NCBI RefSeq assembly: GCF_000003195.3
Contig: NC_012876.2
Span: 45,069,276 to 45,133,275 of the forward strand
DNA: 64,000 nucleotides
Direction: 5' to 3'
Source of the DNA: Sorghum bicolor
Lineage: Eukaryota; Streptophyta; Magnoliopsida; Poales; Poaceae
A program made the position numbers and the translations under genes. Under the pieces are notes generated by a model that worked only from the letters and a program-made list of their open reading frames with translations, did no database searches and was not told the DNA's origin. Positions 1-11,409 of this stretch are shown here, piece by piece (the stretch's first letter is position 1; each line of letters begins with the position of its first letter).

Positions 1-11
1 TGTTTTGGCAG

Positions 12-3000
12 GGACCAATCGATGTCCGGTCCTCGAGGCCTCCAGTAAAGGAGGACGAAGTTGACCGTGACAAACGGCGCCAGTCCGCCAAGAAACAAAA
101 GTCCGCCAAAGACTCTAAGAAGAAAGGGAAAAGGAAGAAGAACCTCAATCGCCAAGCGCTAGAGGCGCGTCGGGCTAAATCTAGGCAGAGGGGGGAGCCT
201 GGAGAAGAATCCCCCAGTGAGGATGATGGTGGGGACGGCGATGACGACAGCGACGATTCCGAGGGGATGGCGTCTCGCCTCGACCGGATCCTCGAGGGTT
301 CGCCTCGAGGCGACGTCGACGCCCCGCGGATGGGAGCGCCAAAGGAGGGGACAGGCGGATCTCACCGCCCCCGTGCTGACACCCCTCCTGCACCCGCGAC
401 AGGTCGGGCCGCCCCGCGCCCCGAACCTCCCCCTACACCAAAGGCGGGTGTCCGGGCTAAGCCCCAGGCGACGGGGCCGTTGACCCACGGTCGCGCCGCG
501 GCCTCCAAGAAGGGAGAGACCGGCCACAGGAGCCCCAGTCCCGGTGCTCGCCCGGCGGGAGACGCCGGGCCAAGATCAGCGCCTGCCCTCGAGGGGCCTG
601 GGGCCTTGACGCGGGGTGGCTCGAGGCCCACCGGTCGAGGCACCGGCAGGCGAGCCGTTCTCCCTGTGGGGTAAGTTCTTCGACGCTGTGATTCTTATTC
701 TCCTGATTCTTTGCGTTTTCTTGTATAACGGTCTTCTTTATGCCCGTTCCTCTTTCCTCAGATTGAAGCAGACGCTTGAGCAGGCCCAGCCTTCAATGGC
801 GAAAAGGCTCAAGGTGGGAGCGGCCTCCAAGGATTCAGGTTAGCAGCTTATTCATGGGATTTGTGTTGTTCTTACGTCGGCCACCATAGTGACTGACCTT
901 TGTTTTGCGTTCTATAGGCTCCTCTGACCCTCAACCACCAACCAGCACTGAGAGCATCCCACCCCGTCCCCTGGCGAGTGAGCCTGCCCCGTCGTCTCCA
1001 AAACAAGCCGAGGCGCCTCGGCCCCAAGGGCAGGAGGGAGCCCCCGAGCCTCCCCGATCGCGGGTCGAGGGGGATCCTATTACCATAAGTGATGGGTCTG
1101 GTGGTGACGGGACCTCGAGGGAAGCCCGCCCTACGGATGAGGAGGCCCCGACCTCTCTTGTCACGAGTCGGGCGCCCTGGCCTGCCGGTCTTCGCTCCAT
1201 CGAGGAGCAGAGGAAGAAGGAGGAGGAGGAGCGGGAGCAAGAGGCGTGGCGGCAACTGCAGGAGCAGGAACGTCGACCGGAGCCGCAGGAGCTCCAAGAG
1301 CAGTAGCAGCAGGGGGGCCAGCAGCTAGCGGAGCCGCTTGATCCGCCCCAACCGGAGCTGGAAGTGCCGCAGGAGTCTGGAAACTAGGAGGAGGGCCTGC
1401 CGGCTTTTGGACCTCCGACCCCGGCGTGGCTCTGTCCGCGGGCGCCGACCGCGATCCCTGTAGAATCAGGGCGGGCGGATGGCATAGTGGCGCTCGCCTG
1501 CATGATGCGCACTCCCGCCGACCCTGATTCTGAGATCAGGAGGACGATCTACGGTATGGACGGGATCGCGCCGGGGTTCCTCCGGAGGCGTCGATCGTGG
1601 GAGGAGCGCGTCCCCTCGGAGGAAGATGAGATCGTGATGTCGGAAGGCGGTGGTGGGAGCAAGACTGGGACGTGGAAAATGGTGGACGACGATGGGCGGT
1701 TCCCCTCTCTCGTCGACCTATTCCTGCGCCATGGGGGGTCTCTCGAAACCGTCGAGGATCTCATCTGAGGTGTCATGGCACGCGCCGACCAGGAGATGGA
1801 GAACTGGTGTCCCGACCGGATCCACATCCAGGCTTCCACCGACCCGTCCGAACCCAACATCTTTTTGGACGACCGAAAGGAGGCGGAGAAATGGGAGCAC
1901 GTCGAGGAGCTCCGCCTGTGGATGAAGCACACGGTGGGGCTCCTGTCTGATGTGGTTAACAACAGGCTCACGCCGGCTTACTTTGTAAGAGTCTTTTAGC
2001 CCCTAATCCTTATAGAGCATTTGGTTTTGTGTGCTAACTGCTTGACTACCGGCTCGCAGGATCTGAAAGAGACCTCCCGTATCAAGTCGAGCTTCATCCA
2101 TGCCACGAGAGGCGGCTGGGAGCAGCTCCCCATCCTCAAGGACCAACTCCTGGAGTCGCAGGAGAAACTCCTCAAGGCTTATAAAGAGCTCTTGGTGCTT
2201 GAGGAGGAGAAGAAGGAGAGGGAGGCTACCCTGGCCGAGGCTCGACAGGCCTCAAGGAAGGCTGTGGAGGAGGCCATGCTGCTGAGGGAGCGGACTCTGG
2301 CGGTCGAGGAGGCCTCGTCTAAAGCCCGAGAGGAGGCCCTGTCCTACAAGAATGCCATTGCTGACCTGGACAAGGAGAAGGGTCTCCTTAAGACCGACCT
2401 GGACTCCATCCGAGAATCCTTCCAAAGGATAAAGGTGGAGTGTGTGAATAGCGGGATTGCCAGGGGCGCCGCGGAGGAAGCAAAGAAGGCCCTCGAAGAC
2501 CTCGAGGTGGAGCGGGCTCGATCCCGCAGCCTCTCCGACGACATCGATCGTCTGAAGGGGGAGCTGCTGGAGAAGAATGGAGCCATTGCTCAAGCTGGCA
2601 TGGCGATCGAGGATCTGCGTGTTGCCAACACTGAGCTGGCACGCTCCAACAAAGAGATCAAGAGGGCCAACACCAAATTGGTTGGCGAGAACACAACTCT
2701 GGAGGAGAGTGTCCGCGGTACGTTTCTATTGTCGGATTTTCTTTTCAAGGTGTGCTTGGTTTTATCTAAAGTTTTTTGCGTTGTCATTCACAGGGCTTAA
2801 AGACGAGCTCTTGGCTGCCCAAGTCGAGGCTCGCAACGCCAAGGCCCAGCTCGAGGGGGAGGTTGCTTTGAACCGTCGACCGCGGACGGTGATAAGCGAT
2901 CTCTCGACCTCTTGGGAGGTCGAGCCCATGGACGAGTCGAAGGAGGAAGCTCGAGGCGACGCGCCGGTCGATCAGCTGTGCTAGTTAGGCTTGACGCTGA

Positions 3001-3272
3001 GGGATCGGGTGCGGGACGCTCTCCATATCGGGGTAAAGCGGGCAATGGCAGTTGTCTCCTCGGGCTTTTCCAACGATATGGAGGTGGTGTCTCATGGCTT
3101 CGTTACCGACATCTCCAAGACTGATGTGGAAAACGAGGAGAGGCTCCACGCCTTGATCGACGACGCAGAGGTCCCTGGGGTGAGGCTGGCCAAGCTATTT
3201 GAGCCCCAGGTACTTCCCCCTGAGACTAGCTTAGGCGCAGGCGAGGGTGGTGAGGACCGTGATGTGGACTAA
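12..3272 (+). pseudogene. Antisense extra gene (aORF) of element A, five exons in window, C-terminal part, coiled coil
   Basis: A spliced gene runs opposite to A's gag-pol. Exons I infer: 12-670, 762-838, 918-1984, 2060-2717, 2794-3272, each bounded by GT...AG, and the frame carries over every junction. The upstream exon lies outside; bases 1-11 look like an acceptor. The product starts with a Lys/Arg-rich stretch and an Asp/Ser acidic patch (about 180-265), then Pro-rich low-complexity sequence, then a long Glu/Lys/Ala coiled coil (2060-2717), and a conserved tail ending at the TAA at 3270. Its 3' half matches the antisense gene of element B (41281-42343), including one intron position. Broken by in-frame TAG at 1304 and 1386, TGA at 1766 and TAG at 2982. 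It resembles the proteins databases call 'putative gypsy type transposon' (Transposase_28 type), but the N-terminal domain is not here. Function unknown. Confidence 0.78.
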
Positions 3273-3815
3273 GGCCTGCGAGCCTGCTTTGGGTGCCTGG
3301 GGCCCCTTGTACAGTACTCTGTTAACTTGTCTTTACGTAATGAAATGTCTTTAAGTGGTTTGTCAAATTTTTATCTGTCTCTCCGCTTGAGGCTCCTCTA
3401 TTTCCCTTTGCGTCTATGTTTGTATTCTTCGTTTGGTCTTTTGTTTAAGGCGATCTCGATTGCCTTAGGGGTGAGGGAGCGAGTAGAGTTTCCGTAGCCC
3501 AGGGGCGTAGGAATTTTCAGGCTCGTCGTCTCTCGACCCTTACGGGGCTCGAGGTGCCTCTACTATTCGACCATACGAGATTACTTGATAGGAACGAAAG
3601 AGTTATTTTGTTTTTTCGACGCTTGGGGGGGGCACCCCCTTACTAGCCCCCGAGGGGGTATCTACTATGATGGGTCATAGTTGGTACTCCCTTCTAACGT
3701 CGAGATTTGGACTTGTGAGAAAGTAAATTGCTCGAGGGGAAGACCTTATTTATTCATGCATTCGTTTACAAGGCCTTGGTACAGAAAGTACATGGGCATA
3801 AAAAGCTTTGAAATT
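3273..3815. other. Non-coding spacer between convergent aORF and integrase of element A
   Basis: No coding frame is supported. It separates the end of the antisense gene from the end of integrase, which point at each other, and should hold the 3' ends of both transcripts. The matching B interval (40739-41280) shares blocks with it in reverse orientation, including a hairpin. Confidence 0.6.
3654..3691. other. Imperfect inverted repeat (17-base arms, 4-base loop)
   Basis: The left arm 3654-3670 and right arm 3675-3691 pair at 14 of 17 positions around TGGG. Element B has a hairpin of the same arm length and match count at 40862-40899. It lies between two convergent genes, so a role in 3' end formation of both transcripts is possible, but this is inference. 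Confidence 0.55.
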
Positions 3816-5327
3816 CTAAGGGTAGAATCGACGTAGCTGTTCGATGTTCCATGCGTTGGTGAAGATCGCCACCTTTTCGTCCGCGAGCTTATATGTCCCC
3901 GGCTTCAAGACCTCGGCCACCACGTATGGACCCTCCCAAGGTGGAGTCAGCTTGTGGCGTCCTTGATTGCTTTGCCGCCGTCGTAGGACGAGGTCGCCCA
4001 CGTTCAAGTCCCTCTTGCGCACGTGCTTGTCATGGTAGCGTCGAAGTTTCTGCTGGTATCTGGCAAAGTTGAGGAGGGCCATGTCCCTAGCTTCCTCGAG
4101 TTGGTCGAGTGCGTTCTCTTGAGTCTCTTTATTTGTTTGCTCGTTGTATGCCTTGAGTCGAGGGGATCCAGACTCGAGGTCCGTTGGGAGCACAGCCTCA
4201 GAGCCATAGACCATGAAGAATGGGGTGTATTTTGTGGCCCTACTCGGCGTCATCCTTAGGCTCCATAGGACAGAGGAAAGCTCCTCGACCCATTTCTTGC
4301 CGAATTTCTTCAAGTGATTGTAGATCCTTGGTTTGAGCCCCTGCAAAATCATGCCGTTGGCACGCTCGACCTGGCCGTTAGTTCGAGGGTGGGCTACCGC
4401 AGACCAGTTCACACGGATGTGATGCTGATCGCAGAAGTCCAAGAACTTCTTGCCGGTGAACTGAGTACCGTTGTCAGTTATGATGACATTGGGAATCCCA
4501 AACCGGTGGATGATGTCGGTGAAGAAAAGGACGGCTTGCTCGAAATGGATATTGGTGATGGGTCGAGCCTCGATCAATTTGGAGAACTTGTCGATGGCCA
4601 CCAGCAAGTGGGTGTACCCCCCTTACGCCTTTTGTAGAGGCCCTACTAAGTCGAGCCCCCATACCGCGAACGGCCACGTGATCGGGATCATCTGGAGAGC
4701 GTGGGCAAGCAGGTGCGTGTCCTTGGCGTAGAATTGGCATCCGTGGCATGAGCGTACGAGCTCGATGGCATCAGCTACGGCCGTTGGACAGTAGAAGCCT
4801 TGTCGGAAGGCATTCCCTACGAGGGTCCGCGGAGCAGCGTGATGGCCACAAGCCCCCGAGTGTAAGTCCTCGAGGAGTTTTCGGCCTTCTTCTATGGTGA
4901 TGCAACGCTGCAAGACCCCCATCGGGCTTCGCCGATATAGCTCTTTGTCCTCGCCGTAGATTACATACGATTTGGCCCGTCGAGCGATACGGCGGGCCTC
5001 GGATCGATCTTCTGGTAACTCACAGTGGATTAGGCAGTCGAGGAATGGCGTGCACCAGTCGAACGGTCGATCGGGACGCTGTTCCACCTCTGTTGCCTCA
5101 GCTGCCATCAGTAGCATGTTGACGGTGTCAGTTTGCTAGGCAGGAGCGGTTTCGACGCCAGCCCCCGAGCCCAAGTCGACGGATGGCTTGTGAAGATCCC
5201 TTGACAACGCGTCAGGTGGTACCGTGCCTCGAGTCGACGCGATTTTGGCGAGTTCGTCGGCCGCTTCGTTGTAGCGTCGGGCGACGTGGACGAGCTCGAT
5301 GCCATGGAACTTGTCCTCGAGTCTACG
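3816..5327 (-). pseudogene. Element A pol, 3' part: end of second RNase H plus integrase
   Basis: The minus frame starts at the E insertion (5327), where it finishes an archaeal-type RNase H domain (HVARRYNEAADELAKIA), then enters integrase. Seen in order: zinc-binding H-H-C-C region (GACGHHAAPRTL, CHGCQFYA), the catalytic core with D (LVAIDKFSK), D (IITDNGTQF) and E (QVERANG), and the C-terminal domain ending at NIEQLRRFYP. Integrase joins the cDNA to host DNA in the nucleus. In-frame stops lie near 5132 and 4623, so the chain is broken although all three catalytic acidic residues remain. The first half of this RNase H continues at 12674 beyond element E. Confidence 0.88.
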
Positions 5328-5332
5328 GACTT
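5328..5332. repeat. Target site duplication of element E (left copy, GACTT)
   Basis: GACTT directly precedes the TGTTG end of the left E LTR and recurs at 12669-12673 after the CAACA end of the right LTR. A 5-bp duplication is standard for LTR retrotransposon integration and proves E is one insertion into A. Confidence 0.95.
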
Positions 5333-6612
5333 TGTTGACGGTGGTTAATGCTCACATTTAACCATCAACTAATCATGGAAAAGGATCCAAATGCAACCAA
5401 CACCCAGACTTAGGGTTTTATCTGGCATAATTCCACGAGTTTTGGTGTTTGTCTATTTCTGCAGGGGGTTATCAGGAAATATGAAAGAAAGGCCCACACA
5501 TCAGGTTTACATAGAGATATTAACGTGCCGCGCAATTTTTTACCATCTAGAAGACTCCAGAAGCCACAAGAACGAACGAGAGGCCGAACAGGCCCGGGGG
5601 CAGGGCGCCCGCCCAAGTCCCTTGGGTGCCCGCCGAGCTACAGTAACCAATCAGCTTCAACTTCGCGGATCGTGCTCCACCGACCTAAGGGATTAAGGAA
5701 AACCGTGCGATTAATGTCGGTTTGATCCAACGGCCCAGATTCATCTGAAAAGACTATATAAGCAAGGCCCCCTGGCCCCTGGGGATCATACCTCTTCTAT
5801 AGAATCAAAGTTAGGGTTTCAATTCTTCATCCAAGTAGAGAGGATCCCTCTAGTTCTTCTAGTTCTACCACTAGTTCATCTAGATCTAGTTCTAGTTCAT
5901 CTAGTTCTAGTTCTAGTTCCTCTAGTTCTAGTTCTAGTTAGTTCTAGTTGTAATCTAGAAAATAGGAAGAGAGAAGAGGAGAGCGGAGGAGGAGCCGGAT
6001 CTGTCGGATCTTCCTCAACATTATACTTTTGCAGCATCTGGTTCGTTCTTCATCGTTCTCTAGGTTCTTCAATTCATAATTCCTGAGTTCTTTAATTACT
6101 TTTATTTACATTCAAGTTATTTATTGGATTCCTGCTTGCATCAAGTGCTCTAGTCTTTATAACGCTAGAGTAGTAATTAATAGATTAGACGTGGTGTTTA
6201 GTCTTGCGATTACCTGGAATTGCACCCAATCTTGCGGATTGTTGTGGTAGCCTTAGGGTAGTGACAGCCCTAACGGTCGACGTATTCCACAACGTTCGGA
6301 TCGGTGTTTGTAGGACCGTAGTCAGACCTTCCTAGCCCCCTTCTCATCTCTTTCTGTGGTTAGTGCTCTGATGTCCGGATATAGATAATCTTGAAGTAAT
6401 TCTTGATTCTTGGATCAACTAGAGAACTCTCAGGAAACTTCCTCTCTTCCCACCAAAAATAATTATATAGTTATCCTTGGGCGATCTTGGATCTTAATTA
6501 GTACACTCACGTTCTCTGTGGAAAATCGATACTCTGGAATACTCCCGGGTGAAGGCTACATCGGTATCCGTGCGCTTGCGGATTTTTCTGTTTGCGTTTA
6601 AAATACCCAACA
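5333..6612 (+). repeat. Element E 5' LTR
   Basis: 1280 bp, TGTTG...CAACA. It contains a TATA box at 5755-5762 (TATATAAG) and, about 100 bases further on, a tract of CTAGTT-like units (about 5850-5950) that is longer than in the 3' LTR. The start of transcription is likely 25-35 bases after the TATA box. Confidence 0.93.
5755..5762 (+). promoter_or_regulatory. TATA box of element E LTR
   Basis: TATATAAG in the U3 part of the LTR; the same octamer is at 11832-11839 in the 3' LTR. Confidence 0.7.
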
Positions 6613-6619
6613 AGCTTTC

Positions 6620-6637
6620 TGGTGCCGTTGCCGGGGA
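6620..6637 (+). other. Primer-binding site of element E (tRNA-Asp type)
   Basis: TGGTGCCGTTGCCGGGGA begins 8 bases after the LTR. It matches the usual plant tRNA-Asp complementary primer site except T for C at position 4 (from memory of such elements). Confidence 0.75.
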
Positions 6638-8280
6638 ACGGTAGCTATGCTAGTTTCAAACCAAGTCGTCTGTGTATCCTTTTTCTTTTCCTTTTTTACC
6701 ACACTCACCTTATCATTTTCACCACACCACATGGATTTCACTCTAAGCATTAATGAGCATGGAATTTATTTCATAGCCACTTCATTTACTCCATGCTTAT
6801 ATGCAACATCTTCACAATCCATTGGTCTCTCCAGCATCACCACATTCGAGATCTCCAACCCCCTCATCCTTTCTATTTATAAAAACTTTAAAAGGGCGGT
6901 TGTCGATGCATATGTCTATAATAAATTTTGCAGATCTCGTTGAGTTGATCTTGATATAGGTCAGCATTGGAGGGGAAACCACTTCGCCGACATAAATTAA
7001 TGGTTTCCCAAGGACAAGCTTAGTGTCCTAAAACAAGCACTAATCAGATTGTAATATGAGTTTTTAATTATTTGCAACATTACCTTGTGTATTGAGCATA
7101 TAAGAATAATTGTAAAAATATTCCTTCGGGTACTCTTGTCACTAACCTTTCTAGGATTGGAGCAAGAAGATCGGATGAATGACAAGCACAAGGTATGTCC
7201 AATCAATCATCATACAACATTGAATTAAATTCATCCAAACTTGAATTTTGCAAAATTCAAGCTTGGGAGAGTACTTTACATATAAACATCCTTTGCCATG
7301 TTGCTATGTTGGTTGTCCCTACCTTTGAGACATGCTCAATCTGTTAAATACTAATCACACAACTTCATCTCCAGTTGAGTAGATCTCTATAAATGCTTTC
7401 ATGCTACCTTTATTTGCTTTGTTATATGTCTAGGCTTGGAGTAGTTTCATTTATCTCTTAATTAAGCATGGTGCTTAGTTTAGGGCTGATGATCTTATTT
7501 CCAAGGGATTTTTAAATTAAGCATGATGCTTAGGTTAAAATGCCCTCCTAAATCAAATTAGACATGGTGTCTAGGTTGATTTTTGAGACGATAGTATGCT
7601 ATAGTAGATATTGGATATTTTGTTGGACTAACCCCTGCAGGAAAACTTTTCATATCAACCTGGGAAGTCCTGAGATAAACTCACATTTGAGACAAAGAGA
7701 GAGACACATGAAGTTTAACAATTTACACAAGGAAGGCATAGCTCACAAGAGATGATCCATGGAGGGTGCCAAAAACACGATGCATAACCGCTAAGAAAGG
7801 AAAGCTTTCACAAGGTGATACTGTACCATCACTCTTCAAGTAAGGTAACATCTTAAAGTACTTGACTATCACTTTTGTAAGCTTCTCCTTTGTTCTGGCG
7901 TTCACATGAATAAAAGAGACAAACATGTATTATTTATAACTCTAGATTAACCAACCCAATTGATTCAACATGTTTAGTCCTTTCACCTTTGTTATTCCAC
8001 ACTCCTAATCATATGAACTACAATGTTGCACACTCAATCTTTGGAAGATAAATATATATAAAAAAGCAACATAAATATAGATAGATTATCTTTCCATTAG
8101 GTTGAGCGATCTGATCTAACAAATGTTTTAAATGCTACACTCATGATCTTATTATCCATCAACTTTGTCTTGCTCACTATGCTTAAGGTTAGAGAAGAAC
8201 AAATACACTTTTGGTTCTGTTGGTGTTTTCCACCAACAGGGCCTATGTACTTGATCTCTGCCTTGTCTCTATGAGCAGGT
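6638..8280 (+). other. Element E 5' interior, no recognisable coding
   Basis: AT-rich sequence with no gag motif. Only short frames exist; the one near 6647-6943 resembles nothing I know. A polypurine-like AAGCTTGGGAGAG occurs at about 7259-7271. The gag gene appears to be deleted or decayed beyond recognition. Confidence 0.6.
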
Positions 8281-9668
8281 ACACTTTGAGCAAAATATGA
8301 AGGAGTTTTTCAACTCCCAGACTCCACCAAGTGAAGAACCTAGATCTACGAGCACAAACACACTGGAGATACTGGACACTCAGGCAATCACTGCCCTGAG
8401 ATGCTTAAGGACGTAACTACTGGAGTAAACCCATTGTGGAAGTAATTACTGACCTTCTGCCGGTCAAGAGAGACAATCCAGGATGTCCCTTCATCCTGAT
8501 CTCCATCGGCATGGTAGACTTCCCAGAAGCACTCTACGACTTTGGCTCCAGTATCAACATTATGCCCAGGGTACTCTATGAAAAATTCTTTACACATCCT
8601 TTCCTAGAAACAACCATGTGTTTGCAGTTTGCAGATCAGACACTAAGTTTCCCAGAGGGGATATTGAAGAACTTCTGCGTCCGAGTTGGTACCTTGTACG
8701 CCCCAGCAGACTTCGTGGTGATAGAGACTGGTACTGATGAGAGGGCACCCATCATCCTAGGGAGGCCATTCCTGAACACCTCGGGAGCTGTCATCTAAAC
8801 TAGTGCTGCTAAAATCCATTTCTACATCAAGGGGAGGAAGGAGACATTTTCCTTCAAGAACAAGATTAAACAAATCTCAGAGCAATCCCGACATGAACCA
8901 AGGAAGAGGACCAACAGGAGGAACAGAAATAAGCAAATGTGGACTGAATCAGCTAAGATGGTCACTGGAACTCAAGAAGGTCAAGATCGTCAACTCAAGT
9001 CGCCTTTTTTGATCAAGAAGGACGACCCTGGTGTTCCAAGCATCTAGTGCTCCATTAATGGATACAACTTCCAGAAGACGCTTTGCGACACCGGGTCAGG
9101 CGTCAACATAATGGCCGCAGTCACCTATTAGCTCCTGTTTGGAAGCATGCCCCTAAAACTGACATACACTCAACTCCAGATGGCAGATCAGATATTCTGA
9201 GAGACTTTAAGGTTATTGACATGGGAGAAGACGAGTACAATACACCCATCATTCTTGGAAGACCGTTCCTCAGCACCGTTAAAGCAATCATCTACATGGG
9301 AACTGGAGAAGTCCACATGCACTTCCCCTCTGAGAAGGTACGCTGCTATTTTACTGACCCTAACTATATAGTTGAAGACTCTAAGCAGGTCAGGACAAGA
9401 AAAAGACGATGCAACCGCAACCAGAGGAGGCAAATCATCAAGGACGGATGGGCGGAGTACGAAGGAGAAGTGCACCGAGGCAGGTGTCGAGAAAGAAGAT
9501 AGTTATACATGTAGAGTACGCGCCGCCGGAATCACCGACTACGCCATCCAGCGAATCCCAGGACGACTGAGAAAATGGAGAGTCCCGTTTGGAGGACTCA
9601 AAAACATCAAACGCCTTACCAAGAGAATTCAAGGATCAAAGAAGACTAGCAGACGGAGGACATCCTAA
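8281..9668 (+). pseudogene. Element E protease-like polyprotein remnant with two retropepsin-like domains
   Basis: The first domain (8436-8798) has DFGSSINIMP as the active-site segment and LGRPFLNTSGAVI as the closing motif. The second (about 9050-9370) has DTGSGVNIMA and LGRPFLSTVKAII. Both lie in plus frame 3 until a frameshift near 9190, with in-frame stops at 8796, about 9045 and about 9128, so they probably came from one polyprotein. Retropepsins cleave the Gag-Pol polyprotein using an Asp in D-S/T-G; the first domain has Phe in the middle position, which should impair it. Downstream (9372-9668) is a basic, frame-shifted tail with no RT motif. Two protease-like domains in a row are unusual; a tandem duplication followed by divergence is my inference. 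Confidence 0.68.
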
Positions 9669-11396
9669 TCGCTGTCAGGGTGCTGCCGACATTCAAATAC
9701 ACCTCTGCCACCTGCTAGCTATATCAGAAGAAATTACGTCAAAATCCAGCTTGGGGGAGTGCACCCCCATTTATCCAGCTAAGTGTTCTACTCATGTTTA
9801 TACTTTGCTCAAATAATAAAAAGATGCATAATCATATAAACCCAAATAAAGATTTTGTGCTTATATATATATCTTTGCTTAGCTTGCTAAATAAATAAAT
9901 AAACAAAGTTTGCTATGAACCCTCATGATAAGCTCTCACATGGAAATGATGAATAGTTGCTCTGCCATGATTAGTTCTAAAAATTGAAATCTCTCTTAAG
10001 TTTAGGCATGACTGTTATTAATTAAGTTTTGCTCTAAACCTGAACTTGTGGGGAGAGTACTTGATCTAAAGTCTAAGTCGTTAACGGATACGATATGGGA
10101 AGGTTGAGCTGCTGTTTATCTGTTCCTAGAGATCCTAGAATTCTGGAGAATTTTATCTTTGAAAAATCATTAAAATATCACATGATGAGTTCCTGTATGA
10201 TGAGAGTTTAAATTCCTACCACAGCCATATATACATGCTTGCTAGACTTTGAGCCACACATTTACTTTACTACTTATGAGCATTGAGTGTGGTCAAGCTG
10301 TGTAGACCCTTAGGAGCTTGTCATGTGGTTAAGTCAAGATTCACTTGCACGTTCACTCACACATGCTGCTTCTACTCCGGAAGTACACATCCACATATAT
10401 CCATCCATTTCCATCTCCAGAACCACCCAAAAATATTCTACTCCTAATCCGGGAGAGAATAGCCAAAAATATTTCTGTTTTTCCCCTGTGAAATAAATGC
10501 TCAAGTTATCTTGTTACTACCACTTGCTACATTATCTCATGAGATGAGTGCTCTAAAAAAAAGAAAAAGATATGAGGAAATAAAAAGGGGCTAGTGCCCG
10601 GAACCTCAAAAGAAAAGAAAAAAAAGTGAGACGAGAGGTAAAAATGGACAAGTGTCCGACATTAGAATTAGGGGTATAAGATACCCACCTGAGAGAAAAG
10701 AAAAAAAGAGAAAATATAGAGCATCTCATTCTCCTCAAAAAAGTTTCAAAAGAGCAACAAAGGTATGTATCCCCTCAAAAGAGCATAAGTAGAATTAGAC
10801 TTTCACTATTGTTATCACCATCATCACCATACACCATTCATTCGCCACACATGCACATCTTGATTTGACTTATTGACTTGTTCTTGTGGATCCATGGTTT
10901 GACTACGCAATAAATGTCTTGTAAGTATGTATTAGTTGTCTCCCACCTATGAGCTCCAGATATCAAAAGCCTTATTAGAGTATGGTGAGAGAGAAGGCAA
11001 TGCCACTATGCCTTATACAAAAAATACCACATACTTTGAGAGAAGGCATACACCATTACTGCCTTGGTAAGGATCCAGAAATACCACAAAAGAGAGACTA
11101 GAGAGAGTCATACAAGGAATCTCTGAGTTTTATTTGAAAATGTGCAAAAACTCCAGAGCTATAGTTAATCGAAGAACATGAGACATGGCGCTTGATTAGA
11201 CCGTTCTATCTTTTAACTGCTCAAGAAAGAAGTGACGGTTACAAGCCCCATGGTAAAAGGTAAAACAAGTTTTAAGTCTTGACAATTTACTCTAACCAGA
11301 GATGAGATCTTGTTTGAACGCATGTATATCTTTAAGGCATGAAACCACTGCAAAAACTCTTGAGTCCATCTTTGCTCAGGGACGAGCAAAGGTTAA
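9669..11396 (+). other. Element E 3' interior, non-coding
   Basis: AT-rich with purine-rich runs around 10550-10740; no supported coding frame. It opens with a polypurine-like CCAGCTTGGGGGAGT at 9746-9760, very similar to the true tract before the 3' LTR. Confidence 0.6.
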
Positions 11397-11409
11397 GCTT
11401 GGGGGAGCT
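11397..11409 (+). other. Polypurine tract of element E
   Basis: AGCTTGGGGGAGC lies directly before the TGTTG of the 3' LTR, the expected plus-strand DNA primer position. Confidence 0.8.

Noticed and set aside
267..674. GC-rich open frames on both strands near the left edge as host genes
   Set aside because: The plus frame is an exon of element A's antisense gene, confirmed by splice phases and the match to B further on. The overlapping minus frames are a by-product of GC-rich sequence.
5391..5725. Open frames duplicated at 5391-5725 and 11468-11773
   Set aside because: They lie in the two LTRs of E, upstream of the TATA box, and show no conserved protein.
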